Source of the DNA: Viola odorata
Lineage: Eukaryota > Streptophyta > Magnoliopsida > Malpighiales > Violaceae
Length of the DNA stretch: 64,000 nt
Reading direction: 5' to 3'
Assembly (NCBI GenBank): GCA_963691705.1
Contig: OY829537.1
Location: forward strand, 66,874,304-66,938,303
Part shown: piece by piece, positions 9,861 to 18,822 of the stretch
How the letters are laid out: every line of letters starts with the position of its first letter
How positions within the stretch are numbered: position 1 is the first letter of the stretch
Notes under the pieces: generated by a model
What the model was told of the DNA's origin: nothing
The model's database searches: none
The model's input: only the letters and a program-made list of their open reading frames with translations
Translations under genes and position numbers: made by a program

Positions 9861-10629
9861 TAATCATACGAAGCAAACGAATATTTTTACGGAAATATGA
9901 TCCGAGATCTCGGAAAGAAACGAAAATGGGTTGGGCCCTAATAATAAAAAAAGTGAAAGGAAAAATGGAAAATGGGCCAAGAATAGTGTCTGGCCCATGA
10001 AAATAAAAAAGGAAGGGTGATGGGCCAAGGCCATCACCTTGGACATGAATAGGACACTATTCATCGTCCTCTTCCTTGGTCGCCGGCCAAGAATAGTGTT
10101 TATTTTCGCGTTAAAAAATGTGAAACGTTCGGACGGAAAAAAAATGACGTTACGACGAAAATTACACGAAACGTTGTAGACCGTTATGAACGAAAAAAAA
10201 GGTAGCAACTAGTTGATGGAAAACATTCCAAGTTCGAGCTATTGTCCGAGCTAACTTACTCGGGTCCAATAAAAGCTCGAACAAAAATAATAATAAAAAT
10301 ATAAAAGAACTAAAAAATGCGCTAAAATACTAAAAATTCTAAAATTCATGTGATGACCTAAAACGAAGAAAAAAGTAGCAAATGACAGCCGAATAATTAA
10401 AAATGTGATTTTTAAGGCTAAAAATAATAATGATAATAATAATGAAAATACGTGACGAGAAATTAAAAATGCTATTTCAAACGCCGACGATGATAATGAC
10501 GATGCTAAAACGCGATGAAAATTTTAAAAATGCTAACGACAGTAAATTAACTAAAAATGACAGTAAATTAAGTAAATGACAGAAATGCTAAAATTAATTA
10601 AAAATGGCATCAAAATTCGGGTATCAACA

Positions 10630-10647
10630 GTTGCCCCCTCTTTAATG
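10630..10647 (-). promoter_or_regulatory. Polypurine tract of Ogre-like element A
   Basis: In element sense the bases before the LTR read TTAAAGAGGGGGCAAC followed by TGTTGATACCC. This is a classic polypurine tract position and fixes the element strand as minus. Confidence 0.75.
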
Positions 10648-10734
10648 TCTTATCGAAGTATTTGATAAGCAGTAAAGATGGTTGCCCCTACATATCCGAA
10701 TTTTGGCGACACCGCAGGTCTTACTTAAACTTAC

Positions 10735-11712
10735 AGTGATGATGTCGCTTTGGGAGGAGGTAAGTTGCTGCGGTCACTCTGGGAGGAGGTAGTTTGTCGA
10801 TGTTATTCGTTGATGTCACTCTGGGAGGAGATATTTTTTTGGTGTCACTCTGGGAGGAGGTAAGTTGATGTCACTCTGGGAGGAGGTATATTTTTGATGG
10901 TGTTATTCGGTGATGAGGAAACTGAGGTTGTCACTCTGGGAGGAGGTATATTTTTGATGGTGTTATTTAGTGATGAGGAAACTGTGGCTGTCACTCTAGG
11001 AGGAGGCAATCTGTTGATGTCACTCTGGGAGGAGATAGATTGTTGATCGGATATCCTGCAAAGATGTAAACTTAGATCTACTCGGGTATTGATAGAACCA
11101 TAAGTTCCAGAAAATGTAAATGACAACTACTCTACCAGGAATGGAAGATAGTTTTATGAAAATATAAATGACGGCCCCACTAGGGGGTTTGACATGCAAC
11201 AGACGTTGCTTAGGGAGGATAATGCGTGATTCATAGATGTATGAATGATTTGTCCTAATGATGTCACTCTAGGAGGAGGAAATGCAAATGATGTCACTCT
11301 AGGAGGAGGAAATGATTATGCAGAAATGTAGAATTATGTAAATGATGTCACTCTGGGAGGAGAAAAATGCATGTTGTCACTCTAGGAGGAGGAAATACGT
11401 GCTATCACTCTATGAGGAGGAAATATAAAGCTGTCACTCTAGGAGGGGGAAATATAAAGTTGTCACTCTAGGAGGAGAAAATATAAAGTTGTCACTCTAT
11501 GAGAAGGAAATATAAAGTTGTCACTCTAAGAGGAGGAAATATAAATGCTGAAATTTAAATGACGTTAATCCCGTAGGAGAAGATGCGAGGTGCGGAAATA
11601 AACTAATCGCCACTTTAGGAGGACGAAACGTAGATGCTATCGCTTTGGGAGGAGGAAATGTATTATGCAGAAATGAAGAATTATGTAAATGATGTCACTC
11701 TAGGAGGAGAGG
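10735..11712. repeat. 3'-UTR minisatellite, TGTCACTCTGGGAGGAGG family, copy A
   Basis: A core of TGTCACTCTRGGAGGAGG recurs some twenty-five times with spacers of 5-60 bp. The tightest part (about 11370-11550) is a near-regular 29-bp tandem array, core plus AAATATAAAGT. It lies between pol and the 3' LTR. Hypervariable tandem repeats in the 3' untranslated region are known in Ogre-type elements and can seed satellites. The block is also present in copy B. Confidence 0.8.
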
Positions 11713-12185
11713 AATGCTCTTTTGCTAGCAGCGGCCTTGATACGAACCTAGAATGCGTCTGCATCCTGCTCAGGAGGTAACGACCCCAATGACAAGACTT
11801 ACCCATGATTTGCAGTCGTAAGCAGTCCTCACCTGATATTAGTGTTTGCACTCACGCTCTGAAACAAGGCTAAGTGTTTTACGCTCATAAAGATGCAACT
11901 AACATGATACATAATTTTCAATTCGCAATGTCAATCCGAGTGAATAGACTTCAAATGAAGATGCACATGTATGGGCATTCTAATAATCGATGGGACTTTT
12001 ACGGAAAATAATGAAAGGACATGAAATGTCCAGAAAGAAGCTTGTTTTGGTAATGTACTTTTTTGAAGGTTTTTGGTGAGTGATGCTTTGTCGATTGGCC
12101 CTGATGAGGGCGAGGTGCGCGAGTTCTTTCGCCTTTTGCTGGGGACGCTTTCTTGACAGAGTGCATGAGCCCTTGGATCCTTATT
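11713..12185 (-). other. Ogre 3' UTR, no gene seen
   Basis: Non-coding stretch between the minisatellite and the 90-bp repeats. A 121-codon minus-strand ORF crosses it but has no recognisable motif, and the region is poorly conserved in coding frame between copies A and B. I treat it as untranslated. Confidence 0.45.
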
Positions 12186-12480
12186 GTGGACGTTTTCCGG
12201 TCGGCTAGGGGCCTTCTTCTCGATTCTTTGCTGGAGAATATTTTCTTCGAGATTCCTTGAGTTGGCTCTGGGCCCTTTCTCTTCTCTAGTCTTCACTGGG
12301 GGAGTATTGTCGCTGTTCTTTTCGCGATCTGCTACTTGGACTGGCCTTGGGCTCTTTTTCCTCTTGAGTCCTTACTAGGGATGCTTGCTTTGAGATTTCT
12401 CGAGTTAGCCTTGGGCCCTTTTTCTTGAGTATTTACTGGGGAATGTTTTCTTCGAGCTTTCTCGAGTTTAGTTGTCCCCG
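12186..12480. repeat. Imperfect tandem repeat of about 85-95 bp in Ogre 3' UTR, copy A
   Basis: Four imperfect units share TTGGGCCCTTTTTC, GAGTCTTTACTGGGGA and CGAGATTTCTCGAGTT blocks in the same order. The matching tract in copy B is at 44750-45055. The plus-strand ORFs over it owe their length to the repeat. Confidence 0.65.
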
Positions 12481-12535
12481 AGTTGTGCTTGCTTCGGTTC
12501 TTCGATTGTTTGTATTCTTCGAATGTCTCTGAGCA

Positions 12536-12618
12536 TTTTTTATTTTATTTTATTTTTCTTTCTTCTTTTTTTCTTTTTTTCGTTTTTGTCCCTTTTTTTT
12601 CTTTTTTTTCTTTTTTAT
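12536..12618 (+). repeat. Polypyrimidine tract
   Basis: Over 80 bases are almost purely T with scattered C. The counterpart in copy B (45086-45200) is longer and differs in C positions, as expected from slippage. Confidence 0.8.
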
Positions 12619-14980
12619 TTGAAATGCATCAGAGCAGAGCAAGCACAGCCTTTGTCTTGATCTCTTCTCGTTCTGGCTTAAGGTTTCGACCTTCATATTT
12701 GGGTTTTTGGTCTTCCTTCGGTGATAGTCCATAGCGATCTTCCGGTGACCTTTTCCGTCTCCTTCATCGTGAACTTGAACTTGGCATGCATTTATTTCCG
12801 GCTGGCAATCTTAGCTGAAACTACTCCTTGGCTCCCTGGGTATGAGTGATAGTGAAGGTTTTGGTGGGAGTGACGGCATATGTGGTGGAAAGAGGGAAGA
12901 AAAGAAAAAATGAAGAAGATCGTAAAAGTCCCACGTCATTTTATTGCTATCCCATGTCTAATTGCACATGTACCCTGGATATTATGCGAATTCAACTAGT
13001 ATCTAGTTAGGCACTTACACTCATTAAAGGATAAGGCACGATGGCTCGAAAATGCTTACCGGGATTTGTTTGTGACTGCTTACGTCGCAGCAAACCGTGG
13101 ATATAAGAGACAGCAAGTAAGATCATGCATGATATGTAATTTTTATGGATGCTTTATTTAACAGAGGGATTGAACATTCCCGACCTATGCAATGCATGAA
13201 TATGCTTATGAGAGTAGTATGGAATTTTGTTTTAGCCGGGCTAAAAAGGGATTGTTTGACTGATTGATAGTTTAAAGCTATAACACGGGGGAGAACCTAA
13301 AGGGTTGCCCCCAGTGGGCTAGACGACCACACGTAAATTAAAGCTAACAACGTGAGCAGGAATGAAAATAATTTTTTAATAAAGGGGGAAGAAAGATGGA
13401 CTCCCCTGAAATGAGCAGCGGGGCTACAAGGGCGTCTTCCATGAGCTTTATGCGGATGACAATGGGATGATTCGCGTCCCTGCGAAATGAAGAGGGAACA
13501 ATGAAGTAGAAAAGAAAGATTGATTTGAAAACAAAAATGACATAAGTTCAGGGATTCTCCCTTTCCCTTAGCCCGGTTTTTCGAGGGTGCTTGCGGTGTG
13601 GTCCCACGTTCAAGAATGCTTTGCTTAGATACTTTGATTGGTTTCTTTTTTAGCTACTTTGCGGGGACCACCGATCCTAGTCGAAGTGAGGATGAGATCC
13701 GCATTTTTGCTTATTAGCTTGCTGGCCCTTGCTAGACCTTCGTTGATTGGATTCGTGATTGCTCTGGGATAAAAGGGGAAAACCTTTTGTCCCCGAAATG
13801 TGCAGCGGGCTACAAGGGCGTCTGCTTACCAGTCTTACGCAGGCAATAAATGGGGGTGACCCAGTTCCTGAAAAAGATACGGCGAGAACAAATGAGGAGT
13901 AAATGCAAGACAATTTTTGGCAAAAGTAATGTGATTGATAAGTTTTAAGCTCTCCCTTTTAGACGGTCCATCCGTGGGTCACTACTGTGTGACTTGCATC
14001 GAATGTTGGTTGATGATGGCTTTGCTTTAGATGTTTTGCCGCAGCTCTCCTCTCAGCGCGGGTGATACTTGCAGTACGGTTGTCCCTCTTCAGAGAGGAG
14101 TTCTGACACTTTTTGCAGCAAGGGATTGTGGGTAAAACGAGTGAATGCAATCAATGTCAGTCAGCGGTTAGTGGCCCCCAAATCAAAGGATTGATCTTCA
14201 TCGTGTTGATCATGGTGCGGACGTTGAGAAACTTCTTGAACAAGACCACATTAAGTATGTTGATCGTGGTCTTAGGGGGATAGATTTTCATCGTGCTTCT
14301 TCTCTAGGAGTTCTGCATGCAAAGGTGCGCTGGGCGACCAGGGCGTTTTGGTGATGAGCTCCTCCGAAAGGTGAACGGAGGTGGAAGCCTATGTTACTAG
14401 CGTCCTGACAGCTCGGCCGACGCAGGATGAGTGGATAGTCTTTAAGTTCTTAAGGAGTGTCGCAGGCTCCGCCAATCCTCTAGATGATCGGATGATGGCT
14501 TCGCGTGGTGGTCCCCCTTTTGATTCATCCGGACCTTTGATACTGGTTACGGGTCATGCTCGTAGTACTACGAGGAAAGAGAATTTTTAATTTAGATGGT
14601 GACGGGTTTTTAAAATCTTTCCTGATTCACTCTTGAAGGCAGCCTGCTGTGGCAATTCAGGAGCTGCTACGAGGGGGGGAACTCCCTGGTCCTATCGTGA
14701 TGACGAGATGAGACAATATGTCCCTACAAAACCTTAAGATTGATTAGTGGCATTAGTCTAAGTATCATGCCTTATGTCTCGAACTACTCCTTGGGAGCTA
14801 ACGAAGCCATGCTTCCTTTTGTCATCTCATGAATTTAAAAAAAGGGAACAAAAAGTTTTAAAACAAAAAGCATCTCCTGAAAAAAACTCATTTTATTAAT
14901 TTCAGGATAAACATTTGAGCGATATTGTCATGATAAAACCCTATGTCTTTGGCTCGGCTAGATGCATGGTTCGCGACACT
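12619..14980 (-). other. Ogre 3' UTR, distal part
   Basis: No supported gene. Two similar blocks, at about 13400-13480 and 13790-13880, share GGGCTACAAGGGCGTCT and related text; in copy B recombination between such blocks appears to have removed about 280 bp. An 8-bp inverted repeat, AAGACCAC and GTGGTCTT, lies near 14244-14275. The identity with copy B stops at about 14545-14570; beyond that only this copy continues, into integrase. Confidence 0.55.
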
Positions 14981-15830
14981 TTAGGCGAAGTATATCTTGA
15001 CAACATCGACATTTACCGGTCTTGGTAGATCATCTCCGTCCATGTTGGTTAGCATTAGGGCACCCCCCGAGAATGCACTTTTAACTAGATATGGGCCCTC
15101 TTTCCTTGGGGACCACTTTCCTTGACTAGCCTCCTGATGACGGAGAATTTTCTTCAACACTAAATCCCCAGTCTCGAACTTGCGAGGTCGCACTTTCTTG
15201 TTATAAGCGTAGGCCATTCTTTGCTGATATAATTGTGCATGGCAGATAGCGCCCAAGCGCTTTTCGGGAAGGAGGTTTAGCTGCTGGTACCTCACTCTTG
15301 CCCAATCCGATTCTTCTACTTCGGATTCTGCCAGGATTCTGAGAGAAGGAATTTCTACCTCAAGGGGAATTACGGCTTCCATGCCGTAAACTAATGAGTA
15401 GGGAATTGCCCCTGTGGACGTACGGGTTGCTATCTGGTAAGCATGCAGTGCGAAGGGAAGTATGTCATGTCAATCTTTGTGAGTGATTACCATCTTTTGA
15501 ATGATCCTCTTCAGGTTTTTGTTTGCTGCTTCGACTGCGCCATTCATTTTTGGACGATATGGTGATGAGTTTCGATGTTTCACCTTCCAACGTTGGCAAA
15601 GACCGTCGATCATTTTTCCGTTGAGATTAGTGTCGTTGTCAGTGATGATTGTTTTTGGGACTCCGTGACGGCAGATGATGTTCCTCTCGATGAATCGGAT
15701 GGTCGTCTTCTGAGTGATGTTGGAGTAAGAGGCAACCTCTACCCACTTGGTGAAGTAGTCAATTGCTACGAGGATGAAGGGTGGCCGTTAGAGGCCGTTG
15801 GATGAATTTGGCCGATGATGTCGATTCCCC
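14981..15830 (-). pseudogene. pol: Ogre-like integrase core and C-terminus
   Basis: In element sense the catalytic core continues from the frame above after a one-base loss near 15795: FILVAIDYFTKWVEVASYS, then ITDNDTN with the second Asp and MNGAVEAANKN with the catalytic Glu. A TGA replaces a Trp codon near 15472 (KD*HDILPF). The C-terminal part (14981-15382, 133 codons) reads GMEAVIPLEVEIPS, FETGDLVLKK, WSPRKEGPYLV, a typical Ty3/gypsy integrase end. The catalytic triad is still legible, but the frameshift and stop disable it. The strong plus-strand ORFs here are shadows. Confidence 0.85.
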
Positions 15831-16701
15831 ACATCGCAAAAGGCCAAGGCGATGTCATGCTGAAGAGAGGGGCTGGAGGGACATGGAGGTGGTCCGCGTA
15901 AATTTGACATTTGTGGCACTTCCAGAAATAGTCGATGCAATCTCGTTCGATGGTGAGCCAAAAATAACCTTGCCTCATTATCTGTCTTGCCATCATGTGC
16001 CCACTTGCGTGCGTTGAACAAACCCCTTCGTGGATCTCTGTTATGATTCTCTTTGCCTCGGCCATGGTGACGCAACAAAGAAAAGCTCCATCAGCTCTCC
16101 TTTTATATAGAACTTCACCGTCGAGGTAGAAGTCTAGCGCTAAGCGCTGGAGGGTCTTTTTGCTAACCCGGCTTGCCCCCGGTGGATACTTCCGATTTCT
16201 GATGAATTGTACTAAGTCGTGGAACCAAGGCTTCCCATCGGGTTCTTCTTCCAAGGCGACATAACATGCCAGAGTTTCCTTTACTTCCACCCTCAATGGC
16301 TGAAGCATTTCCCCGCACTCTAACTTGAACATTGATGCCAACGTGGCTAACGCGTCTGCGAAGCGGTTCTTTTCTCTGTCGACTCGGTCGAACTTGGTTT
16401 TCTCGAATTCCCATGTCAGTTGGGTGAGTAGCTTTTGATAAGGGATGAGCTTGGAATCCCGTGTTTGCCATAGATCTTGGGCTTGGTAGATGACGAGTGC
16501 CGAATCACCAAAGATTTGGAGCTTCTTTACTTTTAGGTCGATTGTTGTCGTCAGACCGCTGATGCATGCCTCATACTCGGCGATATTGTTGGTGCATGGG
16601 AAGTTCAATTTGCATGCTATGGGGAATTGACAGCCATCTGGAGCTATGACCACGGCTCCTACTCCCTTGCCCGAGAAGTTCACCGCACCGTCAAAGAACA
16701 T
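15766..16701 (-). pseudogene. pol: Ogre-like extra (archaeal-type) RNase H and integrase zinc finger
   Basis: An open stretch of 311 codons starting MFFDGAVNFSGKGVG. It carries a second RNase H with the expected acidic residues: Asp in FDGA, Glu in AEYEAC, Asp in IFGDSA and Asp in FADALATLASM. This archaeal-type RNase H lying before integrase is a hallmark of the Tat lineage. The C-terminal half has the integrase HHCC region (HASGHMM, then CHKCQIYAD) and WGIDIIG with the first core Asp. It is in the same frame as the upstream RT-RNase H, separated by a stop just before 16719. It ends prematurely at a frameshift (NGHPSSS). Confidence 0.85.
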
Positions 16702-18372
16702 GGTCCACCAGTCATCTTTTCAGAGATCTTCTGCGATCTCATCATCAACCACTATGATGTCCTCGTCATGGAAGTCGAAGCTCAATGACTCATATTCATC
16801 CAAGGCGTGATCAGCCAAGTGATCGGCGAGGGCGCTTGCCTTAACCGCCTTCCGTGTTACATATATGATATCGTGCTCAGCTAATAAGACTTGCCATCTA
16901 CAAATGCTACTTGATAGGTATAGCTTCTCGAAGATATACTTCAGTGGATCCATGCGAGAGATTAGCCATGTCATGTAATACAACATGTACTACTAGAGCC
17001 TTCGGGCGCACCATGCTAGGGCGCAACAAGTTTGTTCCAACATGGAGTAGCGCATCTCGCATTCGTTGAATTTTTTGCTGAGCTAGTAGATGGCTTATTC
17101 TCGCCTTCCTGACTCATCGTGTTGTCCCAAAACGCAGCCCATGGCACTAGCTGTGACTGTCATACACATGAGCAAGGGACGTCCTGGTGTCGGGGGAACT
17201 AGTACCGGTGGGCTTTGCAGATATGTCTTGATTTTCTCGAAGGCTTTCTGGCAGTCTTCGTCCCATTCTGCGTCTCCGTGCTTCCTTAGCAATTTGAACA
17301 TCGGCTCGCAAGTAAGTGTTAACTGGCTGATAAAGTGAACGATGTAGTTGATGCGTCCTAAGAAGCTTCGTACTTCTGTTTCGATGCTGGGAGCGGGTAG
17401 CTCTTGAATTGCTTTTATCTTATCAGGATCAACTTCTATGCCTTTGTTGCTGACGATGAATCCTAACAACTTTCCAGAGGTCACTCCAAAGGTGCACTTA
17501 GCTGGGTTTAGCCGTACCTGAAATTGCCTCAACCTTTCGAATACCTTCTTCAGGATGTCTACATGATCTTGCGTGCCGCATGATTTGGCTATCATGTCGT
17601 CAGCATATATTTCCAACTCTTTATGCATCATGTCATGGAAAAGGGTGACGGTAGCACGTTGGTACGTGGCTCCTGCATTCTTTAATTCGAAGGGCATCAC
17701 TTTGTAGTAGAAGGTTCCCAGGGCGTGATGAAGGTCGTCTTTTCACTATACTCGGGTATCATCTTGATCTGATTGTACCCTGAAAATCCGTCCATGAAGG
17801 AGAACATGTCATTTCTGGCGGCACTATCTACCAAGATGACGATATGGGGTAGAGGGAAGTCGTCTTTAGGGCTGGCTCGATTAAGATCCCAGAAATCCAC
17901 GCACATGCGGACTTTCCCATCTTTCTTAGGCACTGGCACTATGTTGGCGATCCATTCTGGGTACTCGGCAACTCTCAAGAAACCCGCATCTAGCTGCTTA
18001 GTAACTTCTTCTTTGATTTTCAAAAGGATGTCTGGATGCATCCTCCGAATTTTTTGCTTGACAGGCTTGAACTCAAGTTTTAATGGGATACGATGCTCGA
18101 CTATCCCGGGATCAAGACCTGGCATATCGGCGTATGACCATGCGAATACGTCTGAGTAATCTTTGAGGAGAGAAATCAACCTTTCTCTTTGAGTCGTATC
18201 TAGGGTAGTTCCGATCTTAACCAGCTTCTGATTCTCGTTGCTTGCCCCCAAATTTACTTCGTCCAATTCCTCCCGATGAGGGGTTATTTCCTTTTCTGAA
18301 TTTTCCAGTAAATGAGCCAATTCGCCCGGAAAGACATAGGTTTTATCATGACAATCCGAACTAACATTCATC
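16702..18372 (-). pseudogene. pol: Ogre-like RT and RNase H
   Basis: Downstream of the intron the frame reads MNVSSDCHDKTYVFPG, a linker, then RT: VFAWSYADMPGLD, VPVPKKDGKVRMCVDFWDLN, FMDGFSGYNQI. One G is missing near 17712 (expected WGTFYYK), and the frame resumes as MPFELKNAGATYQRA with catalytic IYADDMIAKS near 17600 and FLGRINYI. RNase H follows to about 16720 (MRYSMLEQ, then RWQVLLAEHDI, KASALADHLAD). Nonsense codons lie at 17095, about 16990-17000 and 16720. The part 17700-16720 stays in one frame. It is reverse transcriptase, disabled. Confidence 0.87.
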
Positions 18373-18521
18373 CTGAAATTAAAAATGCCAAAAGGAGAGA
18401 TGCATAAAATGAAAATTGCATATATATTGATTTTTAACAAAAAGGGGACATGAGTCCCTATAAAAAGATGTTTTCGTAAGAAAACATGCGAACATATATG
18501 TTTTTCAAAAGGAGTAATTAC
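18373..18521 (-). other. Intron in the Ogre-like gag-pol
   Basis: On the minus strand a donor GTAATT follows CTCTCC at 18521, and an acceptor TTTTTAATTTCAG ends at 18373. The 149-nt segment is AT-rich. Joining the flanks converts the codons NWTITMLPDVS-P into one frame with MNVSSDCHDK. Without removal these two segments are in different frames, since 149 is 2 mod 3. Ogre elements are known for an intron near the protease/RT boundary that must be spliced to give full gag-pol, which matches this position. Confidence 0.75.
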
Positions 18522-18822
18522 GGAGAGACATCCGGAAGCATGGTGATGGTCCAGTTGCACACAGGCTCCCCTGACTTCTTTACGAAAATGAATGAACCAA
18601 GCGACGATTCTTCTTCTCCCAGAGTGCAGATACGGAGGTCTGATACCCCAATCGGACTTCCATTGATGGTTTCGACCGCAAAGGGGAACGTGGTTCTGAT
18701 ATGGGGGATTTTTCCTTAATCCAATCCGCGTTGACGATTTCGAATGCTTGAAAAGAGCTCTCCAAGGCTTCAGTGGTTTCGATGTAAGGAACGGATGAAT
18801 GCTTGGCCAACATCAGGGATTC
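18522..18822 (-). pseudogene. Gag-pol linker upstream of the intron
   Basis: Minus-strand sequence reading SVPYIETTEALESSFQAFEI in one frame, and SLGSFIFVKKSGEPVCNWTI in another after a frameshift near 18620. Such text lies between protease and RT in Tat-lineage polyproteins. It is in the same frame as the gag block on its right, separated by one stop at 18823. The protease itself is not found on either side. Confidence 0.6.

Larger units (their letters stand above)
8246..10629 (-). mobile_element. 3' LTR of Ogre-like element A
   Basis: On the plus strand it begins TGTCGCGCCCCC and ends GGGTATCAACA, so in element sense it reads TGTTGATACCC to GGGGCGCGACA. It is 2384 bp long. Next to it, in element sense, lies a good polypurine tract, confirming the minus orientation. 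Compared with copy B (37931-40682), about 880 bp between positions corresponding to 39316 and 40196 is missing, including the TATA box. It has instead gained a minisatellite at about 9430-9860. Confidence 0.85.

Noticed and set aside
11370..11550. Regular 29-bp repeats that look like a CRISPR array
   Set aside because: The units are head-to-tail variants of one sequence with no unique spacers and no cas genes, and they lie in the 3' UTR of a plant retrotransposon.
14244..14275. 8-bp inverted repeat AAGACCAC/GTGGTCTT as terminator or regulatory hairpin
   Set aside because: Short arms, a plant context without such terminators, and an ordinary chance level in 64 kb.
15575..16017. Plus-strand ORFs over Ogre integrase
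   Set aside because: The minus strand carries clear integrase and RNase H motifs.
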